Source: Microbulbifer sp. YPW1 (GTDB lineage Bacteria; Pseudomonadota; Gammaproteobacteria; Pseudomonadales; Cellvibrionaceae). Taken from it: a stretch of 64,000 nucleotides of DNA. The notes below the pieces were generated by a model. That model had not been told where the DNA came from. It made no database searches and worked only from the letters and a program-made list of their open reading frames with translations. The first letter of the stretch is position 1; each line of letters opens with the position of its first letter. Positions 28,165-36,503 of the stretch are shown piece after piece. A program made the translations under genes and the position numbers. Location: assembly GCF_013367775.1 (NCBI RefSeq), contig NZ_CP055157.1, positions 4,228,001 through 4,292,000 of the forward strand. Reading direction: 5' to 3'.

Positions 28165-28512
28165 ACGTGAAGCCTGTGCAATAAAACCATTGATAGTACT
28201 CTCTTCAGAGAAGTCGACATCGTGAGATACCGCCACATATACCGAGACTGTTGCTGGCAAGCTCGCCAAATACAGTCTCACTTGTAAAAAGTAGACCACT
28301 ATTTAGACGTTTTCACGTGCGAAAATCTCTATCAGTCCGGCCTACGCACAAAAATTAGATAACCCATTATAAATGATTAAAAAGTAGGCGTAGCAAGAGG
28401 TTCTTCTAGGTAGCGTAAACTCATATTTACGTTATCTAGAGACGCAGCTCGTTCACTAGTAGGTTTGCCTGCTCAATCAAAGATGGATTGATCTAAAAGC
28501 AGATCTAGCGGC
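28165..28512. other. Intergenic stretch inside the left island edge
   Basis: About 350 bases between the att-like repeat and the 3' end of nadR. It holds no open frame of note, no recombinase gene and no clear terminator. Confidence 0.4.
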
Positions 28513-29520
28513 TTACCCAAGTATTTGAAGGGCTGGTCTGAGCAGGTCAACTGACCGCAGAGCATCGCTAACTTTGGCCACTCTTTGTTGGATATCGCCT
28601 CGCGCGATAAGAAAGGGAACTCGAAACTCCTCCAACCAAGCTACTTGAGCTGATTGAAACTCGGCTCTGTTGGCTTCACCGGATCTATCCCATGTATTGT
28701 CATATGGGATATCGTCTGCGCAAAGCACAAATAGGCTATAGCGTTTTACTGCTTGGTGAGCAAGTACTTTTAGTCCTTCATCAGCATCGCCATGGTAATA
28801 CTCGGAAAAAAGCAACGTAGTAATAGCGCAGGTATCTGTGAATAGGTAGCGGTTGGCGCGAAGTAACGCTTGCTCCTCTAGAATCAAGTGTTGCTGTGCT
28901 AGTTCCAGCAGCTGCTCTTTCGACAGCCTCCTGTTTACCTGGTTCTTCTCCCAATAGTCTCTGCCATGCTCATGCATTATGGCTGTATGATATTTATCCC
29001 CCAAAGCCTTTGTCAGCGTAGATTTCCCGGTAGATGGCGCTCCCAAAAGACAGATATTGGCAACCAAATCACGGTATACCAATGGATGAACGTACTCCTT
29101 GTTCGAGAGTAAATTCTGTCGAATTTTCGTGGCCGATATTGGAAACTTTCGTCTGCATGAGTCGATGCGGCGATCGACCGCTCCAAGAGCGCGACTCATA
29201 TGCTCGCCATAGAATTCACTCGAATAGAAAGCATTGACCTTTTGCCCCTTCAACGCTCGAAAGACCACATCTTCGTGCTTGCGAGTAAGCTCCGGACTTG
29301 ATCCGACCTCACTGGGCGCTCCGACTACTTCAATGACCTCGACCTTTGGATATAGCCGCTCGATCCAAGCCGTTCTGGTTCTCAAAGGGACTGCAATTAC
29401 CTCTGGGCTATCGTAAATAAGGACGATAGTTTTCTCATTTTCTGACAGCGAAGTCTCTATCAGATACTGGTGCCCTTTATGTAGGGGTGCAAATTTTCCC
29501 AAGACCAGGCCAGTATTCAT
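28513..29520 (-). CDS. nadR: NadR-type NMN adenylyltransferase / ribosylnicotinamide kinase
   Basis: A 335-residue bifunctional NAD-salvage enzyme. The N-terminal nucleotidyltransferase has GKFAPLHKGHQ (the HxGH motif, residues ~8-18) and ISATKIRQN (~127). The C-terminal kinase begins at the P-loop GAPSTGKST (~159). It phosphorylates nicotinamide riboside to NMN and adenylates NMN to NAD. It lacks the N-terminal helix-turn-helix of E. coli NadR, so it should be an enzyme only; regulation here falls to the NrtR-type gene at 34608. It overlaps pnuC by 4 bases, so uptake and phosphorylation are made together. Confidence 0.93.
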   Translation of the reverse strand: MNTGLVLGKFAPLHKGHQYLIETSLSENEKTIVLIYDSPEVIAVPLRTRTAWIERLYPKVEVIEVVGAPSEVGSSPELTRKHEDVVFRALKGQKVNAFYSSEFYGEHMSRALGAVDRRIDSCRRKFPISATKIRQNLLSNKEYVHPLVYRDLVANICLLGAPSTGKSTLTKALGDKYHTAIMHEHGRDYWEKNQVNRRLSKEQLLELAQQHLILEEQALLRANRYLFTDTCAITTLLFSEYYHGDADEGLKVLAHQAVKRYSLFVLCADDIPYDNTWDRSGEANRAEFQSAQVAWLEEFRVPFLIARGDIQQRVAKVSDALRSVDLLRPALQILG

Positions 29521-30095
29521 GCGACCTGCATTTCCCGCGTTACAGCGCGCTCATTTCGCCAGGCAACGAGTCCCGCGATTGCCATACAAAGAAATAGCCC
29601 GTAGAGAGCGCTAGTCATGTAGAGCGCTTTGGAGGCATAAACGAAAATTGCAACCACGTCTACGGCAATCCAAAAATACCAATTTTGCAGATATTTTCGA
29701 GTGAGCAGCCACTGTGCTGTAAGGCTGGCGACAGTAGTAAATGCATCAGCGAATGGAAGAGATGCGTCAGTATAGCGTGTCATAATGATTCCCAGTGAGG
29801 TGCTACCCACCAGGCTTATCGCCACACATGCGATTAGGCCTCTCGTCGATAACTTTTTGACCGGTAGCTGATTCTTCCCTGGCCCACCGTACAGCCAGTG
29901 CCACCAACCATATAACTGCAACCCGATATAGATGATATGCAGGCCCACGTCCGAATAGAGTTTGGCGTGGTAGAAGATCCAAACATAAACTGAAACTTGA
30001 ATAAGCCCTACTGGCCAACACCAGATTGATCGGATAATAATCAAATAAACACAAAAAAGTCCGGCAATTACTGCAACCAATTCCAGCCAGTTCAT
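29517..30095 (-). CDS. pnuC: PnuC nicotinamide riboside transporter
   Basis: A 192-residue membrane protein with about seven hydrophobic segments and the PnuC family pattern: ...SIWCWPVGLIQVSVYVWIFYHAKLYSDVGLHIIYIGLQLYGWW followed by the second half with QWLLTRKYLQNWYFWIAVD. PnuC channels take up nicotinamide riboside, which is trapped by phosphorylation, here by the coupled nadR product. I use the ATG at 30095 (MNWLELVAV), the usual family start; a TTG at 30119 would add eight residues. The promoter presumably lies in the shared region with the divergent gene at 30290, which carries a palindromic operator. Confidence 0.93.
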   Translation of the reverse strand: MNWLELVAVIAGLFCVYLIIIRSIWCWPVGLIQVSVYVWIFYHAKLYSDVGLHIIYIGLQLYGWWHWLYGGPGKNQLPVKKLSTRGLIACVAISLVGSTSLGIIMTRYTDASLPFADAFTTVASLTAQWLLTRKYLQNWYFWIAVDVVAIFVYASKALYMTSALYGLFLCMAIAGLVAWRNERAVTREMQVA

Positions 30096-30193
30096 AACTC
30101 GTAGTTCACGTAAGTTCAAAGGCGTGATTTATAGCCGGATTCAGAAGTTATTTAAAGGAATCGGGGGAATTGACCTTCTCTTAAGGAGCCGGC

Positions 30194-30222
30194 TTGCATT
30201 TAGTGTCTTATGGACACATAAT
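30194..30222 (+). promoter_or_regulatory. Promoter with NrtR-type operator ahead of the NMNAT-Nudix gene
   Basis: A -35 TTGCAT (30194-30199), 17-base spacer and -10 CATAAT (30217-30222) form a good sigma-70 promoter. A palindrome TTAGTGTC-N5-GACACATAA (30200-30221) fills the spacer and -10, so a bound protein would block polymerase. A hairpin (30244-30262) lies in the leader ahead of an AAGGAG site. The operator is also 105 bases upstream of the divergent pnuC-nadR pair. Confidence 0.75.
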
Positions 30223-30289
30223 GCTTGCGAGATCACCCTAAAAGCCTCGGAAAGACCGAGGCCTTCTCTACAGCAAGGAGCTTGCTGCC

Positions 30290-31348
30290 ATGACTCGAGA
30301 TTACGACTTCGCAGTGTTTATTGGCCGTTTTCAGCCGTTCCACTCTGGACATTTAAAGGTTGTTGAGGAGGGGCTTGCCCGCGCGGACCGCCTCGTCATT
30401 CTTATTGGCTCGGCCTACCAGCCACGCAACCCACGCAATCCTTGGACTCACCTGGAACGGGAATCACATATCAGAGCGTGCCTTGCTGATGACGAGAATA
30501 ATCGGCTCACGTGCCTACCACTTATGGACGTGCCCTATAACGACGAGTTGTGGGTCCGCAATGTCCAGAACTCGGTCTCAGGCATAGTTACTGCCCATCA
30601 CACAGTGCCTCACCGGCCCCCGAAGGTCGCGCTAATTGGGCATCATAAAGACCAAACAGGCTTCTATCTGAACCTCTTCCCACAGTGGGACTCCATCGCG
30701 GTAGACAATCATCAAGAACTCAGCGCGACTCCCATTCGGGAGGGCCTGTTTACTGACGATGCTGAGGCATTTTTGCACGTAGCCACTGAAAACAGGTTCC
30801 TGCCTCCAGCCGTGGCGGAACAACTGGCAAAATTCGTCGCCTCAGATTCAGCATATGACGCTATGCGTGAGGAAATGGCCTTTATTAACCGCTACAAGGC
30901 GTCATGGGCGGCTGCGCCATACTCACCGACCCATGTAACAGTAGACGCGGTTGTGGTTCAGTCCGGGCACATTCTGCTGGTTGAGCGTCGGGCATTTCCG
31001 GGGCGAGGCCTGTGGGCCCTACCCGGCGGCTTCGTGGATCCAAATGAAAAGTTAGTAGACGCCTGTTTGCGTGAATTGCGCGAGGAAACTCGCCTTAAGG
31101 TACCGACGCCAGTGCTCAGGGGCTCTATAAAGCGACGGGATGTTTTTGATGAGCCCCACCGCTCTGCACGCGGAAGAACCATCACCCACGCTTATTACCT
31201 GGAACTGGAGCCGAGCAAGCAGCTCCCAAAAGTAAAGGGGGGTGATGACGCGAGGCACGCACGGTGGGTCCCCCTGGCCAGCCTAGATCCCCAGAAGATG
31301 TTCGAAGATCACTACTACATCATTCAGTCGCTAATTGGAGGCGCCTGA
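30290..31348 (+). CDS. Bifunctional NMN adenylyltransferase / Nudix hydrolase
   Basis: A 352-residue fusion of a NadM-type NMN adenylyltransferase and a Nudix hydrolase. The N-terminal domain has FIGRFQPFHSGHLKVV (HxGH at ~19) and SATPIREGLF (~147). The C-terminal domain (from ~215) has an intact Nudix box, GGFVDPNEKLVDACLRELRE then ETRL. The first domain makes NAD from NMN; in characterised relatives (Synechocystis, Francisella-type and vibriophage KVP40 NatV) the Nudix domain cleaves ADP-ribose. AAGGAG lies 9 bases ahead of the ATG. Together with nadV it forms a two-step route from nicotinamide to NAD. Confidence 0.93.
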   Translation: MTRDYDFAVFIGRFQPFHSGHLKVVEEGLARADRLVILIGSAYQPRNPRNPWTHLERESHIRACLADDENNRLTCLPLMDVPYNDELWVRNVQNSVSGIVTAHHTVPHRPPKVALIGHHKDQTGFYLNLFPQWDSIAVDNHQELSATPIREGLFTDDAEAFLHVATENRFLPPAVAEQLAKFVASDSAYDAMREEMAFINRYKASWAAAPYSPTHVTVDAVVVQSGHILLVERRAFPGRGLWALPGGFVDPNEKLVDACLRELREETRLKVPTPVLRGSIKRRDVFDEPHRSARGRTITHAYYLELEPSKQLPKVKGGDDARHARWVPLASLDPQKMFEDHYYIIQSLIGGA

Positions 31349-31360
31349 TGCCACCCCAAG

Positions 31361-31390
31361 CTGGAGGCAGCCGTAGAAGGTTGCCTCCAG
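31361..31390 (+). other. Hairpin after the NMNAT-Nudix gene
   Basis: A perfect 9-bp stem CTGGAGGCA/TGCCTCCAG with a 12-base loop, starting 13 bases after the stop. There is no T run, so it is not a standard intrinsic terminator. The rest of the ~390-base gap to nadV contains an A-rich stretch and the regulatory region at 31615-31671. Confidence 0.5.
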
Positions 31391-31614
31391 TGCGCATTCA
31401 GCAGTATCGATCCAACATCATCCGCTTTGTACGCCCATACGCCCATCTACTGGACTTCCAAGTTCGAGCCCCCATTTCCCGGCGCAACGGCCACCCGAAC
31501 ACTTTAAGCTCCGCCTAGGGTCGCCAATTCTAACCTTGTACCCCTCTTCCCTGGTCGTTTTTTAACCAGAAAGTCAGCACCCCAAAAAAATCCTTAAAAA
31601 GCTCGCAGTTCCAC

Positions 31615-31671
31615 TTGACCTTTTAGTGACTTTTAGCCACTATTGCCTCATTGGTGTCGTAAAGACTCTAA
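31615..31671 (+). promoter_or_regulatory. nadV promoter with two NrtR-type operators
   Basis: -35 TTGACC (31615-31620), 17-base spacer, -10 CACTAT (31638-31643). Operator 1, TTAGTGAC-N5-GCCACTAT (31623-31643), covers the spacer and -10. Operator 2, TTGGTGTC-N5-GACTCTAA (31651-31671), lies 28 bases further on, just after the expected start point. Both share the half-sites and 5-base centre of the other operators in this cluster. Confidence 0.75.
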
Positions 31672-31739
31672 CTGAATAACAACAGGCCAAGCGCGCTGGA
31701 TAGACCGGCGCTAAATATCACTCACGGAGGATTTCCGCG

Positions 31740-33155
31740 ATGCAAAACTACAACCCGATCTTGAACGTCGACAGCTACAAAACCAGCCACTACCTCCAGT
31801 ACCCAGAGGGGACTCAGTACGTCAGCAGCTATATCGAAAGCCGCGGTGGGCAGTACAAGGAGGCGGTCTTCTTTGGGCTGCAAGCCTTCATCAAGCAGTA
31901 CCTCACTACCCCGATTTCTGCTGTTGACATTGATGAGGCCGAGGAGCTCTGCCTGGCACATGGCGTGCCATTCAATCGCGAAGGTTGGGAGCATATCTTG
32001 ACCCAACACAAGGGGTTTCTCCCGATAGAAATCCAGGCCGTGCCAGAAGGCACCATAGTCCCGGTACAGAATGTTCTGGCCCAGGTCATCAACACTGATC
32101 CCGCCTGCTACTGGCTAACCAGCTATGTGGAGACTGCCCTGTTGCGCGCGGTTTGGTACCCCACTACCGTGGCCACCCAAAGCCGTGAAGCCAAGAAGAT
32201 CATCCAACGTTACCTTGAAGAAACTGCCGACAACCTCGATGGCCTTCCCTTCAAGCTCCATGACTTCGGCGCCCGCGGAGCAAGCAGCGAGGAAACCGCG
32301 GCTATTGGTGGTCTAGCGCATCTGGTGAATTTCCAGGGAACGGACACCATTGCGGCCCTGCTAGCCGGAAGACGTTACTACAACGCACCAATGGCCGGTT
32401 TTTCTATCCCCGCCGCAGAACACAGCACCATGACCAGCTGGGGTCGAGAGCACGAAACCGAGGCCTATGCCAACATGCTGACTCAATTCAGCGGCGACGG
32501 ACGCCTGGTGGCCGTGGTCAGCGACAGCTACGACCTGTGGAACGCTATCGAGAACATATGGGGTGGCGAACTGAAAGAGCGGGTGGAGAACAACGGCGGC
32601 ACCCTGGTGATACGTCCGGACAGCGGCGACCCCGTCGATGTGGTGACACAAACCATCGAGCGGTTAATGCGCATCTTCGGAGCGCGGATCAATGACAAAG
32701 GTTACCGCGTACTGCCGGATTTCGTGCGAGTGATTCAGGGGGATGGTGTCTCTCTCCATACGATAGAGGGGATACTTGCCGCGATGAAGGCGCGCAAACA
32801 GAGCGCCGACAATATTGCGTTCGGGATGGGCGCCGAGTTACTGCAAAAGGTGAATCGCGATACCATGAAGTTTGCGATGAAAGCCAGTGCAGTCCGTGTT
32901 AACGGTCTCTGGCGGGATGTATACAAGGATCCGATTACAGACACCGGTAAGCGCTCTAAGAAAGGTCGCCTCGCACTGGTTCACCGTGGCAACGGCACTA
33001 TCCATACCATCAGAGAGCAAGAACTCGGTAATCGGACGAACCTTATGCGCCCGATATTCCGCAATGGCAAAGTGCTGGCAGAACAGGATCTTGACGAGAT
33101 CCGCACTCTGGCGGCGGTACCGGCCACTGAGACACTATTGACTGCTGCGGGATAA
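31740..33155 (+). CDS. nadV: Nicotinamide phosphoribosyltransferase
   Basis: A 471-residue enzyme of normal family length that joins nicotinamide and PRPP to give NMN, the first step of the short salvage route. Family blocks seen are NVDSYKTSHYLQYPEGTQY at the N-terminus, HDFGARGASSEETAAIGG (~180), NFQGTDTIAALL, IPAAEHSTMTSWG (~226), VVSDSYDLWN and IRPDSGDPVDVV (~295). A GGAGG site lies nine bases ahead of the ATG. The product feeds the NMNAT-Nudix enzyme encoded just upstream. NadV with an NMNAT is known from phages and plasmids as well as chromosomes, which suits its place on an island. Confidence 0.95.
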   Translation: MQNYNPILNVDSYKTSHYLQYPEGTQYVSSYIESRGGQYKEAVFFGLQAFIKQYLTTPISAVDIDEAEELCLAHGVPFNREGWEHILTQHKGFLPIEIQAVPEGTIVPVQNVLAQVINTDPACYWLTSYVETALLRAVWYPTTVATQSREAKKIIQRYLEETADNLDGLPFKLHDFGARGASSEETAAIGGLAHLVNFQGTDTIAALLAGRRYYNAPMAGFSIPAAEHSTMTSWGREHETEAYANMLTQFSGDGRLVAVVSDSYDLWNAIENIWGGELKERVENNGGTLVIRPDSGDPVDVVTQTIERLMRIFGARINDKGYRVLPDFVRVIQGDGVSLHTIEGILAAMKARKQSADNIAFGMGAELLQKVNRDTMKFAMKASAVRVNGLWRDVYKDPITDTGKRSKKGRLALVHRGNGTIHTIREQELGNRTNLMRPIFRNGKVLAEQDLDEIRTLAAVPATETLLTAAG

Positions 33156-33176
33156 TTATGCGGCACTATCTGGGAG

Positions 33177-33205
33177 GAAAGCCGGCATTGCCGGCCTTCC
33201 CATTA
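33177..33205 (+). other. Palindrome between nadV and the glycohydrolase gene
   Basis: Arms GCCGGCA/TGCCGGC inside a wider imperfect pairing (GGGAGG.../...CTTCCC) form a stable hairpin about 20 bases after the nadV stop. It lacks a T run; it may protect the nadV mRNA end or reduce read-through. Confidence 0.45.
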
Positions 33206-33256
33206 CCTGAAATAAAACCCTGAACTGTCAGTAAGTCGTCAAGAGGTCTGCTGGAT

Positions 33257-34093
33257 ATGCTCATCGAAATTGCTATTGGCGATGCCTACGGGGCCGGCTT
33301 CGAATTCTGTGATCGCGAGAAAATAGTCCGGCACAATAATTTGGACCAATACATCGGGCACCCTTTGGGAATACCAGCCGGACGCTACACCGACGATACG
33401 CAAATGAGCCTGGCCGTAGCCGAAGTTATCCTCAACATGGAGGCCCCTTCGGCACATGATTTTGCAGAGGGCTTTGTCCGCGCCTATAGACGCGATCCCC
33501 GAGCCGGCTATGCGACTGGCTTTCATACGCTGCTGGAGCAGTGCCATACGGGTAAAGACCTGCTAGATCGCATCCGCCCAAATAGTCGGCGGAACGGCGC
33601 CGCCATGCGCTCCGTTCCGCTGGGACTGATCCCCGACAGAAAGGAATTGATGTCGATAGCGGAAACCCAGGCAGCAGTCACCCATAACACCGAGGCAGGA
33701 ATCCGCTCTTCGCAGGCCGTAGCCTTGATGGCGCATCTACTCTTTTATCAGCGCGCAGCTATTGCCGAGCTCCCTATCCTCGTGGAGCAGGAACTTGGTC
33801 TACCGATCTCAGGAGACTGGTGTGGTGAGGTCGAATGCGACGCGATACAAACAGTCCACGCCGTCAATACGGCATTACAGCGGAATCGCCAGCTGTCGAC
33901 GCTGCTGATCGATTGCGTCAGTTTTGGTGGCGATACCGATAGTGTTGCCGCCATTGCATGTGGCATAGCCTCTCTATCCAGTGAATACACCAACGATATT
34001 CCCAGGCAACTCATCGACGGGCTCGAAAACGGTACCTACGGTCGCCAATATCTGATTGAGCTAGACCGAGAGCTCGCCACCCGTTACGAGTAG
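33257..34093 (+). CDS. ADP-ribosylglycohydrolase family protein
   Basis: A 278-residue protein of the ADP-ribosylglycohydrolase (DraG/ARH) family. The metal-binding signatures are present: IGDAYGAGFEF near the start, YTDDTQMSLAVAEV (~46), HNTEAGIRSSQAVALMAH (~138) and FGGDTDSVAAIACGIASL (~226). Relatives remove ADP-ribose from proteins, nucleic acids or small molecules. In this cluster it could recycle ADP-ribose formed when NAD is consumed, or undo ADP-ribosylation by a toxin or phage enzyme; the sequence cannot tell which. It follows nadV by 101 bases and probably shares its transcript. Confidence 0.92.
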   Translation: MLIEIAIGDAYGAGFEFCDREKIVRHNNLDQYIGHPLGIPAGRYTDDTQMSLAVAEVILNMEAPSAHDFAEGFVRAYRRDPRAGYATGFHTLLEQCHTGKDLLDRIRPNSRRNGAAMRSVPLGLIPDRKELMSIAETQAAVTHNTEAGIRSSQAVALMAHLLFYQRAAIAELPILVEQELGLPISGDWCGEVECDAIQTVHAVNTALQRNRQLSTLLIDCVSFGGDTDSVAAIACGIASLSSEYTNDIPRQLIDGLENGTYGRQYLIELDRELATRYE

Positions 34094-34112
34094 ATTTGAA
34101 CCGAGCAACCTA

Positions 34113-34580
34113 TCATGACAGCAGCCGCTCGAAGTGCTGCTTAACCGCGGCCCAGTTCGGGAATTCCGCGCCGCCATATTGGATCAGCGTTCCTTCAAAG
34201 CGCTCCTGACCTTTCCCCTCCGTTAGGTTGTCGATCAAGTAATGCCCCCGGCTTAGATCCTTGTGCGGGCTGATGATCAGGCGGTTGACCACGTCATACC
34301 CCAAGTACTCCTCGACCCATAACCGCTTTTCCATGTAGCTGTGCGGGTTCTTAAGAGACGGTGCGGTCAAAACAAACGCCGCCAGTCGATCCTGCTCCTG
34401 CAGCCAGCGATAAACCTCTATGGCACCAGGCAGTGGGGCCATGCCGGAATAGAATCCGGGGATACTTTGCGGAAATCGGACCTCAGGGTACTCCCTCTGG
34501 TATTCTGAGTAAGCGCTGTCGTAATCACACAGCGTATGGTCCATATCGACATAGACGATTAGCTTGTTCTGCCAAACCAT
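34113..34580 (-). CDS. HAD-family 5'(3')-nucleotidase-like protein
   Basis: A 155-residue HAD hydrolase resembling the 5'(3')-deoxyribonucleotidase (NT5C) group. Motif I is YVDMDHTLCDYDSAY (nucleophile Asp ~12, acid Asp ~14) and motif IV-like acidic residues occur in HYLIDNLTEGKG. These enzymes dephosphorylate nucleoside monophosphates. In an NAD cluster the substrate might be NMN, nicotinate mononucleotide or AMP, but that is a guess. It lies 27 bases after the regulator gene on the same strand, so it should be co-transcribed with it. Confidence 0.75.
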   Translation of the reverse strand: MVWQNKLIVYVDMDHTLCDYDSAYSEYQREYPEVRFPQSIPGFYSGMAPLPGAIEVYRWLQEQDRLAAFVLTAPSLKNPHSYMEKRLWVEEYLGYDVVNRLIISPHKDLSRGHYLIDNLTEGKGQERFEGTLIQYGGAEFPNWAAVKQHFERLLS

Positions 34581-34607
34581 TGAACCTCCACGCTTAGTAC
34601 GTAAATA

Positions 34608-35321
34608 CTAAAGTTCCAGGTTGCGCACAAAAGTGAAACTGCCCGATTTTGCCCGCATCTTGTACAAGCTTGCCGGACGCCCTCCTTCCGAGCGCTTTTC
34701 ACCGGTATCAATAAGAAGGTCCGCCTGCTCTATTCGCCTGCGGAACGACTTCTTCTGCAACGGCTTGCCAATGATTACTTCATGGACCTGTTGCAGTTCA
34801 GGCAAAGTAAACGTTTCTGGCAAGGCATACGCCGGGACGATGCTGTAGAGCGCCTTCTGAACCAACCGCCCATGGGCGCGGCGCAGAATCTCCTTGTGAT
34901 CAAAGGCGAGCGCCATCTTCTCGGCCTTGCCAATTGGCACCCAGGCAACATCCGATACGGTTTCGATATGGCTTTCACAAGCCTGGTGGGCGATGAGCGC
35001 GGTATAGCAGATAGTCACTGACCAGCCACGCTTATCTCTGCCTGCGCCACCAAACGTATAGAGCTGCTCAATATATGGGGGAATGACTCCGGTCTTTTCT
35101 TTGAGCTTCCGTACCACGGTATCTTCCAATGTCTTGTCTTCGGACTCCGAGACAAAACCACCCGGCAACGCCCATTTTCCCTTCTCAGGGTGATTGGAGC
35201 GCTCTACAAGCAATACTTTCAGTATGCCCTCGTGATAGGTAAACAGGACCGCATCGACGGTCAGCAACGGTGCGTCGAAAGCGTGCTTATCGTAATTCGC
35301 TAAATATTCCCGCTCGTTCAT
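34608..35321 (-). CDS. nrtR: NrtR-type Nudix-related transcriptional regulator
   Basis: A 237-residue regulator. Residues ~15-150 are a Nudix-fold domain with a degenerate box (GGFVSESEDKTLEDTVVRKL, then KEKTGV, lacking the catalytic EE pair). The C-terminal ~85 residues are a winged helix (LQQVHEVIIGKPLQKKSFRRR...). This is the architecture of NrtR, which represses NAD genes and releases DNA on binding ADP-ribose. Family knowledge and the repeated palindromes upstream of nadV, the NMNAT-Nudix gene and its own promoter support local control. The Nudix domain would sense ADP-ribose without cleaving it. Confidence 0.92.
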   Translation of the reverse strand: MNEREYLANYDKHAFDAPLLTVDAVLFTYHEGILKVLLVERSNHPEKGKWALPGGFVSESEDKTLEDTVVRKLKEKTGVIPPYIEQLYTFGGAGRDKRGWSVTICYTALIAHQACESHIETVSDVAWVPIGKAEKMALAFDHKEILRRAHGRLVQKALYSIVPAYALPETFTLPELQQVHEVIIGKPLQKKSFRRRIEQADLLIDTGEKRSEGGRPASLYKMRAKSGSFTFVRNLEL

Positions 35322-35333
35322 TCACCGCCCCGA

Positions 35334-35354
35334 TTAGTGTCAATTGGCCACTTA
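35334..35354 (-). promoter_or_regulatory. NrtR-type operator next to nrtR
   Basis: TTAGTGTC-N5-GCCACTTA, 13 bases upstream of the nrtR ATG. It has the same half-sites and 5-base centre as the other operators, suggesting autoregulation. Confidence 0.7.
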
Positions 35355-35409
35355 TAGTAGTGCCGGCCCTGCCGCGGTGCAACTTTCAGTGACATTTCGT
35401 CACTTTCTC

Positions 35410-35467
35410 TTGACCGGATAGTGTCTTTAGGCCACCATTATGACTATAAGTGACCAATCGACACTAT
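35410..35467 (+). promoter_or_regulatory. SPFH-kinase promoter with two NrtR-type operators
   Basis: -35 TTGACC (35410-35415), 17-base spacer, -10 CACCAT (35433-35438). Operator 1 is ATAGTGTC-N5-GCCACCAT (35418-35438), placed over the spacer and -10 as in the nadV promoter. Operator 2 is TAAGTGAC-N5-GACACTAT (35447-35467). A GGAGGG ribosome site follows before the ATG at 35481. Confidence 0.72.
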
Positions 35468-35480
35468 ATGGGAGGGCACC

Positions 35481-36503
35481 ATGCTCAGCATCCGATATTA
35501 CAAGGCGGACTCGTCTACCTACGTAGTGATGAGCGTCAACGGCAGGGTACGGCGTAAAGGCAAAGGGCTGAGCTTTTTCTACAACACGGCAACGACCTCC
35601 ATTGCCGCGATCCCCATCAATGTCCAAGAGGCACCTTTCATCTTAAATCTGCAAACAGCGGACTTTCAAAACGTCACGGTACAGGGTGAGGTGACCTTCC
35701 AGGTATCCGACGCACAAAGGACTGCCGAAATGCTCAATTTCAACTTGCGCCCGGATGGCAGTGCGTATGTTTCAGAAGACCCGCTCAAACTAAACGACAG
35801 GGTTGTTCGCACCGTTCAGGCACTTGTCCAGAGCACCATTCAGGCCAATGGATTACGCGAAGCCCTGGGTTTAAGTCAGTCGCTCGTGACCCTGATAAAA
35901 AACCAATGGTCTCTGGAGCCCGCACTGGAGCGCCTGGGCATCACCGTATTGGATGCAACAATTACTGCCATCGCCCCTACTCCTGAAACGGCCAGGGCCC
36001 TGGAGGCACAAACCCGGGAAGAAATTCTGAAACAGGCGGACGATGCCATTTATGACCGGCGCAAGTCCGCGGTCGAACAGGAACGTACCATCAGAGAAGC
36101 CGAACTCCAGACCGAGCTGTTCGTCCAGCAAAAGGAACAGGAAATAGAGGAATCCCGCATCGACAACGAACGGACAATCCTGCGCAAACAGGCGGAAACA
36201 GAGCAAGAGCGGCTCGACACACAGATCGAGGCCGAGAGTCACCGCCATGAATTGGTGAGACTCAGCGTCGAGAACCGCCGTTTAGAGGCTGATGCAGACG
36301 CCTATGCCATCACCGCACGGACGAAGGCTTGCAAGGAACTGCCGGCTGACTACTGGAAGGCCATGGCGCTGACGAAGATGGCTCCCGAGCAACTGGTGGC
36401 CATGTCTCTCGACACATTGGCCGAAAACGCGGAAAAGATCGGCGAACTGAACTTTACGCCCGAGCTCTTCGGCCAGCTGGTGAGAAAAGTACAGCGATCA
36501 TGA
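35481..36503 (+). CDS. SPFH / band-7 domain protein
   Basis: A 340-residue protein. Residues ~1-175 are an SPFH (band 7) domain with INVQEAPFILNLQTADFQNVTVQGEVTFQVSD and a ...LGITVLDATITAIAPTPETARALEAQTREEILKQADDA segment. Residues ~175-280 are a long charged coiled coil (QKEQEIEESRIDNERTILRKQ). It has no N-terminal membrane helix, unusual for the wider family, so it would be cytoplasmic or peripheral. It overlaps the kinase-like gene by 4 bases (ATGA) and is headed by NrtR-type operators, which ties it to NAD metabolism. SPFH proteins form ring-like scaffolds; a role in organising the kinase-like partner is conjecture. Confidence 0.85.
   Translation: MLSIRYYKADSSTYVVMSVNGRVRRKGKGLSFFYNTATTSIAAIPINVQEAPFILNLQTADFQNVTVQGEVTFQVSDAQRTAEMLNFNLRPDGSAYVSEDPLKLNDRVVRTVQALVQSTIQANGLREALGLSQSLVTLIKNQWSLEPALERLGITVLDATITAIAPTPETARALEAQTREEILKQADDAIYDRRKSAVEQERTIREAELQTELFVQQKEQEIEESRIDNERTILRKQAETEQERLDTQIEAESHRHELVRLSVENRRLEADADAYAITARTKACKELPADYWKAMALTKMAPEQLVAMSLDTLAENAEKIGELNFTPELFGQLVRKVQRS

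Noticed and set aside
31348..31518. 56-codon frame starting in the stop of the NMNAT-Nudix gene
   Set aside because: No ribosome site of its own, arginine/proline-rich nonsense-like sequence, and it covers the hairpin at 31361-31390.
34092..34108. GATTTGAACCGA, resembling a tRNA T arm, as a second att site inside the island
   Set aside because: The match is short, limited to bases common to all T arms, and lacks the acceptor-stem core present at 28150 and 44720.
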